Origin: Thauera terpenica 58Eu
GTDB lineage: Bacteria; Pseudomonadota; Gammaproteobacteria; Burkholderiales; Rhodocyclaceae
Assembly (NCBI RefSeq): GCF_000443165.1
Contig: NZ_ATJV01000043.1
Location: forward strand, 37,311 to 101,310
DNA length: 64,000 bases
Reading direction: 5' to 3'
Part shown: positions 10,403 through 19,720 of the stretch, piece by piece
Layout of the letters: each line of letters begins with the position of its first letter
Numbering within the stretch: the stretch's first letter is position 1
Notes under the pieces: model-generated
Told to the model about the DNA's origin: nothing
What the model saw: only the letters and a program-made list of their open reading frames with translations
Databases searched by the model: none
Made by a program: the position numbers and the translations under genes

Positions 10403-11574
10403 CGCGCCTCCGCCATCGCCACAGCTTGCGGCGACGCACCCCCGGCCTGCGCGCCCACGGCCTCGGCGGCCGCAGCCTCGCCCAGCACATGCAGGGTCCG
10501 CGTCGGAAAGGCAAGTTCCGCCCCGTGCGCAACGACGATATCGGCAATCTTCAGCATCACGTCCTGCTTGATCTCATGGAAATGCACCCACACCGTCGTC
10601 CTTGTAAACGTATAGACCATGATGTCCAGGGTTGAGGGGCCGAACTGCAGCAGATTGACGATCAGGGTCTGGTTCTGATCGATTTCCTCATGGGACTGCA
10701 GCATCGCCTTGATGTCCGCGACGATGGCGGCGACCTTGCCGATGTCAACATAGCGCAGTCCGACCGTTTCCTTGATGCGGCGATTGCTCATGCGCGACGG
10801 ATTCTCCACCGTGATCTGCGCGAACACCGCATTGGGCACGTAGAGCGGACGCTTGTCGAAGGTCCGGATGCGCGTCAGCCGCCAGCCGATCTCCTCCACC
10901 GTGCCTTCGATCTCCTTGTCCGGCGAGCGCACCCAGTCGCCCACCACGAAGGGACGGTCCAGATAAACCATCAAGCCACCAAAGAAGTTCGCCAGCAGAT
11001 CCTTGGCCGCGAAACCCACCGCGATGCCGCCGATGCCGCCAAAGGCGAGCACGCCGGAAACCGAGAAGCCGAGGCTCTGCAGCCCCACCAGCACCGAGGT
11101 GATGATCACCGACACGCGCAGCAGCTTGCCGATCGCATCCACTGTGGTGCGGTCGATCGACTCACCGCGACGGTGACGCTTCTCGATGATGCTGTCCTGG
11201 AAGTTGCCGATGAAGCGCACCAGGAACCAGGCGACGCAAGCAATCACTCCAACCGTGCGCAGGGGCTCGACCACCTCCAGCAGCACCGAGTCGGTCTTCG
11301 ACTCCACGATGCGTGCAGCGAAGCTCAGGCCGACGATCCAGGCCAGCACACTCAAGGGCCTGCGCGCCGCCGACAGGAGGGGAAAGTCCCACTCCACCAT
11401 CGTGCTGCGAGAGTGTTCCTCAAGCCGGGCCATGGTACGGCGCAGAAAGAAGTTCGCGACCACCACCGCCAGCACGACGAGGAAGAGTTGCAGCACCAGC
11501 GTCAGCATGTTCTCGCCGCCAGTGAGATCGGCAAGAAAGGTCTGGAACCAGGAAAAATAGGATATTTCAGCCAT
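10399..11574 (-). CDS. MscS-family mechanosensitive channel
   Basis: A 391-residue inner membrane channel related to YbdG/MscM-type proteins that release solutes on osmotic downshock. It has about five hydrophobic segments. The pore-lining helix and beta domain junction read GIGGIAVGFAAKDLLANFFGG, followed by a DRPFVVGDWV stretch typical of the MscS beta domain. The C-terminal 30 residues are Ala-rich and unlike the core. It precedes crcB with a 4-base overlap. The start codon at 11574 lacks a clear Shine-Dalgarno sequence, so the exact N-terminus is open. Confidence 0.92.
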   Translation of the reverse strand: MAEISYFSWFQTFLADLTGGENMLTLVLQLFLVVLAVVVANFFLRRTMARLEEHSRSTMVEWDFPLLSAARRPLSVLAWIVGLSFAARIVESKTDSVLLEVVEPLRTVGVIACVAWFLVRFIGNFQDSIIEKRHRRGESIDRTTVDAIGKLLRVSVIITSVLVGLQSLGFSVSGVLAFGGIGGIAVGFAAKDLLANFFGGLMVYLDRPFVVGDWVRSPDKEIEGTVEEIGWRLTRIRTFDKRPLYVPNAVFAQITVENPSRMSNRRIKETVGLRYVDIGKVAAIVADIKAMLQSHEEIDQNQTLIVNLLQFGPSTLDIMVYTFTRTTVWVHFHEIKQDVMLKIADIVVAHGAELAFPTRTLHVLGEAAAAEAVGAQAGGASPQAVAMAEAR

Positions 11575-11741
11575 TACGATCCTGTTTCAGGTTCAAGGAA
11601 GCCTCATTTTACCCGCCGACGGCCGAACGCTGCGCGCGCCGGCTCCGCGGGCGCCGCACGCGCGGGCGAGGCGACCGGATCGGCTACAATCGCGCTCATG
11701 GAAACCCGGCCGCGACGCGGCCACCGTCACCTGCGAAGCCG

Positions 11742-13475
11742 ATGAAACCCGAAAAAAATCTCGCCGCCGCCCCCCCGCCTGCCTCCAATTTCGTGCGCAA
11801 CATCATCGACGAGGACCTGCGCACCGGGAAATGGGACGGCCGCGTCGAAACGCGCTTTCCGCCCGAGCCCAACGGCTATCTGCACTACGGCCACGCCAAG
11901 TCCATCTGCCTGAACTTCGGCCTCGCCGAGGCCTACGGCGGGGTCTGCCACATGCGCTTCGACGACACCAACCCGGAGAAGGAAGAGCAGGAATACGTCG
12001 ACGCCATCCTCGAAGCGGTAAAGTGGCTCGGCTTCGACTGGGGCGAGCATCTTTACTTCGCATCCGACTATTTCGACACCATGTACGCCTGTGCGCTGAG
12101 CCTGATCAGTGCCGGCAAGGCCTATGTCGATTCGCAGTCCGCCGACGACATGCGCGCCAGGCGCGGCACCCTGACCGAGCCCGGCAAGGACAGCCCCTAT
12201 CGCGAGCGCAGCGTCGAGGAGAACCTCGACCTCTTCAGCCGCATGCGCGCCGGCGAATTCCCCGAAGGCACGCACATCCTGCGGGCGAAGATCGACATGG
12301 CCAGCGCCAACATCAACATGCGCGACCCGGCGATCTACCGCATCCGCCACGTCGCCCATCACCGCGCCGGCGACAAGTGGCCGATCTATCCGATGTACAC
12401 CTTCGCCCATCCCATCGAGGACGCGATCGAGAACATCACCCACTCGGTGTGCACGCTCGAATTCGAAGACCAGCGCCCGTTCTATGACTGGCTGCTCGAC
12501 GCGCTCGCGGACGCCGGCCACTTCTCGCGCCCGCTGCCGCAGCAGATCGAGTTCGCCCGCCTCAACCTCACTTACGTGGTGCTGTCCAAGCGCAAGCTGA
12601 TCCAGCTCGTCAATGAAGGCCACGTTGCCGGCTGGGACGATCCGCGCCTGCCCACGCTCATCGGCGCACGCCGCCGCGGCTTCACCGCCGCCGGCTTTCG
12701 CCGTTTTGCCGAGCGCATCGGGGTGTCCAAGGCCGACTCCTGGATCGACATGAGCGTGCTCGAGGAGTGCATGCGCGACGACCTCAACGAGGCCGCCGAA
12801 CGTCGCGTCGCGGTGCTCGACCCGCTCAAGCTCATCATCACCAACTATGCCGAGGGTGAGTCCGAGCTGTGCCAGGCGCCCAACCACCCGCTCAAGCCCG
12901 AGCTGGGCAAGCGCGACATGCCTTTTTCCCGCGAACTGTGGATCGAGCGCGAAGACTTCATGGAAGAACCGGTGAAGGGCTTCCACCGCCTCTACCCCGG
13001 CAATATGGTGCGCCTGCGTTACGGCTTCGTCGTCAAATGCACCGGCTGCGAGAAGGATGCCGCCGGCACGGTCACCACGGTGTTCGCCGAATACATGCCC
13101 GACTCCCGCTCCGGCACGCCCGGCGCCGACACCTACAAGGTCAAGGGCAACCTGCACTGGGTATCGGTCGCGCACGCTTATGAAGCCGAAGTCCGCATCT
13201 ACGATCGCCTGTTCGCCCATCCCCACCCTGGCCAGCGCCGCGAAGGCGACGCACCCGAGCTTGAGCGCGACTTCCTCACCGACATCAACCCCGACTCCAG
13301 GCGCAGCCTCATCGCCTACCTCGAGCCCATACTCAAGGACGCCAGGCCAGAGGAGCATTTCCAGTTCGAGCGCCACGGCTATTTCGTCGCCGACCGCATC
13401 GACTCGAAACCCGGTTCACCAGCATTCAACCGTACGGTGACGCTGAAGGATTCGTGGGCAAAGGCCAGCAAATAA
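11742..13475 (+). CDS. glnS: Glutaminyl-tRNA synthetase
   Basis: GlnRS charges tRNA-Gln with glutamine in the cytoplasm. The 577-residue class Ic enzyme has the HIGH-equivalent HYGH (in GYLHYGHAK) and the KMSKS-equivalent LSKRK (in VVLSKRKL). The nucleotide fold, acceptor end and C-terminal anticodon-binding beta barrels are all present. FPPEPNGYLHYGHAK and THSVCTLEFEDQRPFYDW are diagnostic of GlnRS rather than GluRS. A possible -10 element TACAAT lies at 11683-11688. The next gene begins 22 bases later, but its function is unrelated. Confidence 0.97.
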   Translation: MKPEKNLAAAPPPASNFVRNIIDEDLRTGKWDGRVETRFPPEPNGYLHYGHAKSICLNFGLAEAYGGVCHMRFDDTNPEKEEQEYVDAILEAVKWLGFDWGEHLYFASDYFDTMYACALSLISAGKAYVDSQSADDMRARRGTLTEPGKDSPYRERSVEENLDLFSRMRAGEFPEGTHILRAKIDMASANINMRDPAIYRIRHVAHHRAGDKWPIYPMYTFAHPIEDAIENITHSVCTLEFEDQRPFYDWLLDALADAGHFSRPLPQQIEFARLNLTYVVLSKRKLIQLVNEGHVAGWDDPRLPTLIGARRRGFTAAGFRRFAERIGVSKADSWIDMSVLEECMRDDLNEAAERRVAVLDPLKLIITNYAEGESELCQAPNHPLKPELGKRDMPFSRELWIEREDFMEEPVKGFHRLYPGNMVRLRYGFVVKCTGCEKDAAGTVTTVFAEYMPDSRSGTPGADTYKVKGNLHWVSVAHAYEAEVRIYDRLFAHPHPGQRREGDAPELERDFLTDINPDSRRSLIAYLEPILKDARPEEHFQFERHGYFVADRIDSKPGSPAFNRTVTLKDSWAKASK

Positions 13476-13497
13476 GCCACCGACCGGGTTCCCCACC

Positions 13498-14655
13498 ATG
13501 AAAAGCCTGCGCCGCCTGCTCACTGTCCTTGTCGTGCTGGTCCTGCTGGCGGCGACAGGCTGGTGGTTCACCCGACCGAAACCCATCCTGGTGGTTGTGC
13601 AGGAAGTGGGCCGTGGCCAGGTCGAAGCCACCCTGTCCAACACCCGCGCCGGCGAGATCGAAGCCTGCCAGCGCACCAAAATGGCCACCATCGTCGGCGG
13701 GCGTATCGACTATCTGGGCGTGAAGGAAGGCGACCGGGTGGAGGCCGGCCAGGTCTTGATGCGGCTGTGGCATGAGGACCTGGATGCCAGGCTGGCGGTC
13801 AACGAGGCCCAACTGGCCACGGCGCGCCAGCGCGTGCGCGAAGCCTGCACCGTCGCCGACAACGCCGAGCGCGAGGCCGCACGCCAGGCGCAGCTGGTGA
13901 AGCGCGGCTTCGTCTCCGCCAGTGTGGAGGAGCGGGCGCGCACCGAAGCCCGCGCCCGGCGCGCTTCCTGCGATACCGCGAAAGCCGATGTCCTCACCGC
14001 CCAGGCTCAGACCAAAGCCACCACCATCGATCGCCAGCGCCTGGTGCTGATCGCGCCCTTCGCCGGCACCGTGGCCAGCATCAGCGGCGAACTCGGTGAG
14101 ATCTCCATCCCCTCGCCACCGGGGGTCCCCACGCCACCTGTCATCGACCTCATCGACGACAGCTGCCTCTATGTCAAGGCGCCCATGGACGAGATCGACG
14201 CGCCCAGAATCGTCCCCGGCCAAGCCGTGCGCATCACCCTCGAGGCCATGCCCGCCAAGGTGTTCGAGGGTCGCGTCAAGCGCGTCGCACCCTACATCAC
14301 CGCGGTGGAAAAACAGGCGCGAACAGTGGAGGTCGATATCGACTTCGTGCACCCGGAAGAGGCGCGCGGCCTGCTGGTGGGCTACAGCACCGACGTCGAG
14401 ATCGTGCTCGACACGCGCGAGGACGTGCTGCGCATTCCGACTTCAGCCCTGCGCGAGGGCCATCGCGTGCTGATCGCACAAGATGGCGTGCTCGTCGAGC
14501 GCCGCGTGCGCAGCGGGCTGTCGAACTGGGAGCAGACCGAAGTGCTGGAAGGCTTGAGCGCGGGAGATCGCATCGTGACCTCGCTCGAACGTGCGGGGGT
14601 GGAAGCGGGCGCGCAGGTCAGCATCGAAGCTTCAACCCAGGCCGCCACCCCTTAG
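13498..14655 (+). CDS. Periplasmic adaptor (membrane fusion protein) of a MacAB-like exporter
   Basis: A 385-residue HlyD/MacA-type adaptor. One N-terminal hydrophobic helix (LLTVLVVLVLLAATGWW) anchors it in the inner membrane. A split biotinyl-lipoyl domain follows (GGRIDYLGVKEGDRVEAGQ and IAPFAGTVASISGE), with a coiled-coil hairpin between and beta-barrel domains after. It heads an operon with one ATPase and two permeases, the layout of a tripartite ABC efflux or lipoprotein-type export system that would need an outer membrane channel such as TolC. The substrate is not determinable from sequence. Confidence 0.9.
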   Translation: MKSLRRLLTVLVVLVLLAATGWWFTRPKPILVVVQEVGRGQVEATLSNTRAGEIEACQRTKMATIVGGRIDYLGVKEGDRVEAGQVLMRLWHEDLDARLAVNEAQLATARQRVREACTVADNAEREAARQAQLVKRGFVSASVEERARTEARARRASCDTAKADVLTAQAQTKATTIDRQRLVLIAPFAGTVASISGELGEISIPSPPGVPTPPVIDLIDDSCLYVKAPMDEIDAPRIVPGQAVRITLEAMPAKVFEGRVKRVAPYITAVEKQARTVEVDIDFVHPEEARGLLVGYSTDVEIVLDTREDVLRIPTSALREGHRVLIAQDGVLVERRVRSGLSNWEQTEVLEGLSAGDRIVTSLERAGVEAGAQVSIEASTQAATP

Positions 14656-14674
14656 CGCAGCGCCGAGGCCGACC

Positions 14675-15400
14675 ATGGCACAGATCGAGCTCGAGGGCAT
14701 CAACCGCGTGTTCACGCTTGGCGACAGCGAGGTCCATGCGCTGTGCGAGGTGGCACTCAGCATCGAAGCCGGCGAATACGTCGCGGTGATGGGCCCCTCG
14801 GGCTCGGGCAAGTCCACCCTGCTCAATCTGCTCGGCCTGCTCGACCGCCCCAACAGTGGCCACTACCGGCTCGAAGGTCGCGATGTCACCACCTTGAGCG
14901 CCGACGAACAGGCCGCAGTGCGCAGCGCCCGCATCGGTTTCGTGTTCCAGAGCTTTCATCTCGTGCCACGGCTGACAGCAGTAGAGAACGTCGCCCTGCC
15001 GCTGATGCTGGCGGGTGTTTCCGCATCCGAACGTGGCGCGCGCGTGAGCCAGGCGCTGAAGGACTTCGGCCTCGCCAGCCGCGCCCACCACCGCCCGGAA
15101 GAGCTCTCCGGTGGCCAGCGTCAGCGCGTCGCCATCGCACGCGCCACCATCATGCGCCCCGCCCTGCTGCTCGCCGACGAGCCCACCGGCAACCTCGACC
15201 GCGCCACCGGACAGGAGGTGACTGCGCTCCTCGAGGACCTCAATGCCGCCGGCATGACGCTGATCGTCGTCACCCACGACCCCTCCATGGGCGCACGCGC
15301 GCGCCGCCGTTTGCTGATGGAAGACGGCTTCATCCGCCAGGATGTGCGCAAACCGGCAAGCCCAAGCCTGGCCGCAGACCAGCCGCAAACCGCCCCATGA
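14675..15400 (+). CDS. ABC transporter ATP-binding protein (MacB/LolD type)
   Basis: A 241-residue ATPase driving the adjacent permeases. Walker A GPSGSGKST is at residues 40-48, the signature LSGGQ at 144-148 and Walker B LLLADEP at 164-170. I start at the ATG at 14675 (MAQIELEGI), the usual family start. A longer frame upstream overlaps the adaptor gene and looks spurious. The stop overlaps the next permease start by four bases (ATGA). Closest in kind to the ATPase half of MacB and to LolD. Confidence 0.94.
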   Translation: MAQIELEGINRVFTLGDSEVHALCEVALSIEAGEYVAVMGPSGSGKSTLLNLLGLLDRPNSGHYRLEGRDVTTLSADEQAAVRSARIGFVFQSFHLVPRLTAVENVALPLMLAGVSASERGARVSQALKDFGLASRAHHRPEELSGGQRQRVAIARATIMRPALLLADEPTGNLDRATGQEVTALLEDLNAAGMTLIVVTHDPSMGARARRRLLMEDGFIRQDVRKPASPSLAADQPQTAP

Positions 15401-16605
15401 GCCCGGCCGACACGCTGCGCTTTGCCACCCGCGCCGCACTCGGCTACCCGCTGCGCACGGCCTTGATGGTGCTGGCGATGTCGATCGGCGTGGCCGCAGT
15501 GGTGATGCTGACGGCGCTCGGAGATGGCGCGCGGCGCTACGTGGTGGAGGAATTCTCCGCGCTGGGCGCCAACCTGCTCATCGTGCTGCCCGGGCGCAAC
15601 GAGACCGGTGGCGTCAATCCAGGCAGTTTCGTCAGCAGCACACCGCGCGACCTCACCACCAGCGACGCCGCCGCCCTGCTGCGCCTGGCGCTGGTGCAGC
15701 GCGTCGCGCCGCTGGCGGTGGGCAATTCCGAAATCTCCTTTGGCGGACGGCTGCGCGAGGTGATGGTGGTCGGCACCAGCGCCGACTACGTCGACATCCG
15801 CGGCTTCGGTGTTGCCAGCGGACAGTTCCTGCCACCTGAGGATTTCGGCCGCGCCTCGGCGGTGGCGGTCATCGGCGAAACGATCCGTGCGGAGCTGTTC
15901 GGCAACCAGAATGCGATCGGGCGCATGATCCGCCTCGGCGACCGCCGCCTGCGCGTCATTGGCGTCATGAGTCCGGCCGGGCGCGGGCTGGGGATGAATT
16001 CCGACGAGCTGGTGCTGGTGCCGGTCGCCACCGCGCAGGCCATGTTCAACACCAACTCCTTGTTTCGCATCATGATCGAGACACGTGGCCGCGACGCCCT
16101 GGTGCCCGCTCAAGCTCAGGTCGAAGCGCTCTTGCGTGCGCGCCGTGACGGCGAACTCGACTTCACCGTGATCACGCAGGACGCCGTGCTCGGCACCTTC
16201 GACCGCATCCTCAGCGCGCTCACCCTGGGCGTGGCCGGCATCGCCGCCATCAGCCTGGCGGTGGCGGGCATCCTGGTGATGAACGTGATGCTGGTGGCCG
16301 TCACCCAGCGCACTGGCGAGATCGGCCTGCTGAAGGCACTCGGCGCCAGCGCTCGCGCCATCCGTCTTGCCTTCCTCACCGAAGCCGCGCTGCTGTCACT
16401 GGCCGGCGCGCTGAGCGGCTTTGTCCTCGGCCACGCTGGCGCGTGGGTGATTCGCCTCGTCTTTCCCGCCCTGCCTGCCTGGCCACCGAGCTGGGCGGTG
16501 ATTGCCGCCGTGGGCACAGCGCTCGTCACCGGCCTGCTGTTCGGCGTCATGCCGGCCAGGCGTGCCGCCAACCTGGACCCGGTCCAGGCCTTGATGAAGC
16601 GCTGA
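15397..16605 (+). CDS. ABC transporter permease, MacB/FtsX type (first)
   Basis: A 402-residue permease with the MacB-type plan: one N-terminal membrane helix (LMVLAMSIGVAAVVMLTALG), a periplasmic domain of about 220 residues and three C-terminal helices with the FtsX signature (RTGEIGLLKALGAS). It is translationally coupled to the ATPase. It ends 19 bases before a second, similar but distinct permease, so the pump is probably a heterodimer rather than the usual MacB homodimer. Confidence 0.92.
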   Translation: MSPADTLRFATRAALGYPLRTALMVLAMSIGVAAVVMLTALGDGARRYVVEEFSALGANLLIVLPGRNETGGVNPGSFVSSTPRDLTTSDAAALLRLALVQRVAPLAVGNSEISFGGRLREVMVVGTSADYVDIRGFGVASGQFLPPEDFGRASAVAVIGETIRAELFGNQNAIGRMIRLGDRRLRVIGVMSPAGRGLGMNSDELVLVPVATAQAMFNTNSLFRIMIETRGRDALVPAQAQVEALLRARRDGELDFTVITQDAVLGTFDRILSALTLGVAGIAAISLAVAGILVMNVMLVAVTQRTGEIGLLKALGASARAIRLAFLTEAALLSLAGALSGFVLGHAGAWVIRLVFPALPAWPPSWAVIAAVGTALVTGLLFGVMPARRAANLDPVQALMKR

Positions 16606-16624
16606 ACATGAGGAGGCCACAACG

Positions 16625-17824
16625 ATGAGCTGGCGTGACCTGCTGCAGCTGGCCCTGCGCTCGATCACCGCCCACCGCCTGCGCAGCGCGCTGACCCTGG
16701 GTGGCATCGCCGTCGGCATTGCCGCGGTCATCCTGCTGACCTCGATTGGCGAAGGTCTGCACCGCTTCGTGCTGCAGGAGTTCAGCCAGTTCGGCACCAA
16801 CGTCATCCAGATCAACCCCGGGCGCCAGGGTGCGCGCGGCGGCCCGCCCGGCCTGCCGTCGACTGCACGCGAATTGACCCTTGATGACGCTGCCGCGCTC
16901 GCCCGCCTGCCCTACGTCACCCATGTCACCGCCAACGTCAACGGCAATGCCGAAGTGCGCGCCAACGGCCGCGTGCGCCGCACCACGGTGCTCGGCGTCA
17001 GCGCCGACATGCAGGAGGTGTATGCGATGCGGGTGCGCGTCGGCCACTTCCTGCCGCCTGACGACAGCGCCAGCGCGCGCGCCTTCGTCGTCCTCGGCCC
17101 CAAACTCAAGCGCGAACTGTTCGGCGTCGCCAATGCGCTCGGTGAGCGTGTCCAGATCGGTGATGAACGCTACCGCGTGATCGGCATCATGGAAGAGAAG
17201 GGCGAATTTCTGGGCGTCGATCTCGACGATACCGCCTTCATTCCCAGCGTGCGCGGGCTGGCGCTGTTCAAACGCGACGGCCTGATGGAGATCGGCGTGG
17301 CTTACGCGGGGAACGTCCCCGTCGCGCCCGTCGTCGACGCGGTCACGCGCAGCCTGATCACCCGCCACGGCCGCGAAGACTTCAGCGTACGCACCCAGGA
17401 GGACATGCTGGCAACGCTGTCCAACATTCTCGACATCCTCACCGCCGCGGTGGGCGCACTCGGCGGCATCTCGCTGCTGGTGGGCGGTGTCGGCATCGTC
17501 ACCATCATGACCATCGCGGTGTCCGAACGCACCAACGAGATCGGCCTGCTGGTGGCGCTGGGTGCACGCCGGCGCACCATCCTGGGCTTGTTCCTGGGCG
17601 AAGCGGTGGTGTTGTCGGCGCTGGGCGGTCTGGTTGGACTGGCCGTCGGCGCGGGCGCAGCCCATGCGCTGGGATTGCTGCTGCCGGCATTACCGGTGAG
17701 CACGCCGTGGGGCTTTGCCCTCGCCGCGGAATTGCTCGCCGTGCTGATCGGCCTGCTGGCTGGTGTGCTCCCCGCGCGGCGTGCTGCCAGCCTCGATGCG
17801 GTTGCAGCTCTGCGCGCCGAATAA
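16625..17824 (+). CDS. ABC transporter permease, MacB/FtsX type (second)
   Basis: A 399-residue permease of the same plan as its neighbour: a leading helix (LRSALTLGGIAVGIAAVILL), a periplasmic domain, and a C-terminal three-helix block with NEIGLLVALGARRRTI. Sequence similarity to the first permease is clear by eye in the terminal regions, so the pair likely arose by duplication. An AGGAGG-like site precedes the start. It is the last gene of the four-gene exporter operon. Confidence 0.92.
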   Translation: MSWRDLLQLALRSITAHRLRSALTLGGIAVGIAAVILLTSIGEGLHRFVLQEFSQFGTNVIQINPGRQGARGGPPGLPSTARELTLDDAAALARLPYVTHVTANVNGNAEVRANGRVRRTTVLGVSADMQEVYAMRVRVGHFLPPDDSASARAFVVLGPKLKRELFGVANALGERVQIGDERYRVIGIMEEKGEFLGVDLDDTAFIPSVRGLALFKRDGLMEIGVAYAGNVPVAPVVDAVTRSLITRHGREDFSVRTQEDMLATLSNILDILTAAVGALGGISLLVGGVGIVTIMTIAVSERTNEIGLLVALGARRRTILGLFLGEAVVLSALGGLVGLAVGAGAAHALGLLLPALPVSTPWGFALAAELLAVLIGLLAGVLPARRAASLDAVAALRAE

Positions 17825-17834
17825 GACCACACAG

Positions 17835-17876
17835 AGTGTAGGTTCAGCTGGACAAGCTAGGGAAAACCACTACACT
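17835..17876 (+). ncRNA. Possible structured leader RNA before the Cys-rich ORF
   Basis: Three nested helices can form: AGTGTAG with CTACACT (17835-17841, 17870-17876), GGTT with AACC, and AGCT with AGCT capped by a 5-base loop. It lies just after the exporter operon and 90 bases before the small Cys-rich gene. I do not recognise a known riboswitch class. It could equally be a terminator remnant or chance pairing. Confidence 0.3.
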
Positions 17877-17966
17877 GAAAGTGAGCCAGCACCGTGACAG
17901 GGATCACCAGCCAACGCAGAAAGGTATTGAACGCAGTGACCAGGCAGCGCCTGGAAGGAGGCCATC

Positions 17967-18194
17967 ATGAGCATCATCGACTTCCCCATCGGCCGTTGCG
18001 AAGCTGTCAGAGAGATGGTTTTACTCGACGCAACGCAGCACGAGTGCGCTTGCGAGCACGGTTGCCCGCCCGGTTTTGATTGCCCGCTGGCCGGGTACTT
18101 CGCCGAAGTCAGCGGCCTCAGCGACGAGACCGCTGCGGCGCTGAAGCTCAGCGGCAAGTGCCTGAAGCGGGCACGGCCTGCTGCCCCCGCCTGA
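17967..18194 (+). CDS. Small cysteine-rich protein of unknown function
   Basis: A 75-residue protein with no membrane segment or signal peptide. Six cysteines are at residues 11, 27, 29, 33, 39 and 65, four of them clustered as C-x-C-x3-C-x5-C with a nearby His31. That pattern suggests metal or Fe-S binding, but no known family is recognised. AAGGAGG stands seven bases before the ATG, a very strong ribosome binding site, which supports a real gene. It sits alone between the exporter operon and the converging rluF-like gene. The preceding 90 bases can fold (see 17835-17876). Confidence 0.7.
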   Translation: MSIIDFPIGRCEAVREMVLLDATQHECACEHGCPPGFDCPLAGYFAEVSGLSDETAAALKLSGKCLKRARPAAPA

Positions 18195-18281
18195 GCCGGG
18201 CCGGTGCGCGCCCACGCGGCTGCGCACCGGCGCTGACCAGCTCCGCGACAAGGTCGCTCGGCACGGACAGATCAGCACAGA

Positions 18282-19613
18282 TCAGAAGGACTCATCCTCG
18301 CGCAGAAAGCGCCACTCCCCCAGAGGCAGGTCACCGAGCTTGATCCGGCCGATGCGCACGCGCTTGAGACCCACCACTTTCAGGCCCACGAGCTCGCACA
18401 TGCGGCGAATCTGGCGCTTGCGGCCTTCACGCAATTCAAAGCGCAGCTGATCATCATTGATCCACTCCACCTTGGCCGGTCGCAAGCGCACGCCATCGAG
18501 CTCGAGGCCGTGATTGAGCAGCGCCAGGCCCTCGGCGTCGAGTTGGCCCTCGACGCGCACCAGGTACTCCTTGTCCACCTTTGAGTCCTCACCGATCAGG
18601 CGGCGCGCGATGCGCCCATCCTGGGTCAGAACCAGCAGTCCGGTGGAGTCGATGTCGAGCCGGCCCGCAGGAGCCAGATTCATGAGATGGCTGCCATGAA
18701 AACGCTGCGCGCTTTCACGGTCGAACTGGTTGTCTGCGCCGATCAGGCTGGCCGCGGGGGTGTAACCTGGCTCGGGCTGGCCCGATACATAGCCCACCGG
18801 CTTGTGCAGCAGGATGGTCACGCGCTGGCCCTGGGTGCGAGCCGCTTCCGGCGCCAGATCAATGCGCGCGTCGGGATCGATGCGGATGCCAAGCGCGGAC
18901 ACGCGCTTGCCGTCGACGAAAACCCAGCCGCGCTCGATGAATTCATCAGCCTCCCGGCGCGAACAGATTCCACGCTCGGCCATGATCTTGGACAGCCGCA
19001 CCCCACTGGGAGGCTCGGCTGCCGCTGCGCCAGAAACCGGGAGCGAAGCGGAGGCTGCGGCGATGGAGCGCACAGAGTCCGCCCCGGCGTCGGCGCGATT
19101 CTCATACGCCCGCCGATGCGCACTCGCGTCGGCATTGTCCGCTGCGCCGCGCACGCGGCCAGGGCGCTCGGAGCGCTCGCCTGCATCACCGGCCGCGCGT
19201 GGCCCCTTGACCGGGCTGCGCCCACGGCTTGCCGGCGTGCGCTCATTGGTGGGGCCTTCGCCGCGCCTGGGTTGATTCGTGTGGCCTTCGCCGCGCCGGG
19301 CTGGATTCGTGGCGCCTTCTCCGCGGCTCACCTGTGAGCGCGGACGCTCTAGCGGCCGCTCGGAGGGACGTCCGCTCGTGCGCTCGCGGCCACGCTCGCC
19401 ACCCGTGCGATCGCCACGGGGGCGCTCGACGCCATCGGCCTCAGCTTTCCTGCGCTGATCATTGCTGCGCTCCTCGCTCTGGGGCGTCCTCGCCGGCGCG
19501 CCGACCGCAGGCACTTCGGCCTCGGCCTCAGCAGCGGCTGGCTTGCGCACCTTGAGCGTGCCGGAAATGAGTGAAGGTGCAGGCTGGGGGGGACTCTTGC
19601 GAACGGTGCTCAC
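18282..19613 (-). CDS. rluF: RluF-like 23S rRNA pseudouridine synthase with long disordered N-terminus
   Basis: Pseudouridine synthase of the RsuA/RluB/E/F family, acting on rRNA. The S4 domain begins at [19 protein letters not shown]. The catalytic Asp lies in GRLDIDSTG, and the C-terminal [10 protein letters not shown] and LPLGEWRFL segments match RluF best. About 200 N-terminal residues are Arg/Pro/Glu/Gly-rich, include three tandem copies of a ten-residue unit, and have no counterpart in E. coli RluF, whose extension is C-terminal. I prefer the GTG at 19613 because AGAGG lies seven bases upstream; an ATG at 19643 lacks one. RluF versus RluB is inferred from motifs. Confidence 0.85.
   Translation of the reverse strand: MSTVRKSPPQPAPSLISGTLKVRKPAAAEAEAEVPAVGAPARTPQSEERSNDQRRKAEADGVERPRGDRTGGERGRERTSGRPSERPLERPRSQVSRGEGATNPARRGEGHTNQPRRGEGPTNERTPASRGRSPVKGPRAAGDAGERSERPGRVRGAADNADASAHRRAYENRADAGADSVRSIAAASASLPVSGAAAAEPPSGVRLSKIMAERGICSRREADEFIERGWVFVDGKRVSALGIRIDPDARIDLAPEAARTQGQRVTILLHKPVGYVSGQPEPGYTPAASLIGADNQFDRESAQRFHGSHLMNLAPAGRLDIDSTGLLVLTQDGRIARRLIGEDSKVDKEYLVRVEGQLDAEGLALLNHGLELDGVRLRPAKVEWINDDQLRFELREGRKRQIRRMCELVGLKVVGLKRVRIGRIKLGDLPLGEWRFLREDESF
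19236..19325 (-). repeat. Three 30-bp tandem repeats inside the rluF-like gene
   Basis: The encoded units read [20 protein letters not shown] and [10 protein letters not shown]. They lie in the disordered N-terminal tail, before the S4 domain. The basic, Gly-rich units may aid RNA binding. Copy number could vary between strains. Confidence 0.75.
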
Positions 19614-19720
19614 AACGATACCTCTGGCGTCGAACCGACGCACATCAAAGCGGAGGCGCGATTATGCGCCCAAGCGCAGGTGAAAGGCGGCGAGCGCCGA
19701 CACACGCCACAATTCAGGCA

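Noticed and set aside
9934..11741. Fluoride riboswitch controlling crcB
   Set aside because: crcB overlaps the mscS-type gene, and the leader before that gene shows no fluoride-motif sequence.
11727..13376. 549-codon frame antisense to glnS
   Set aside because: It is a mirror of the glnS coding sequence with no motif of its own.
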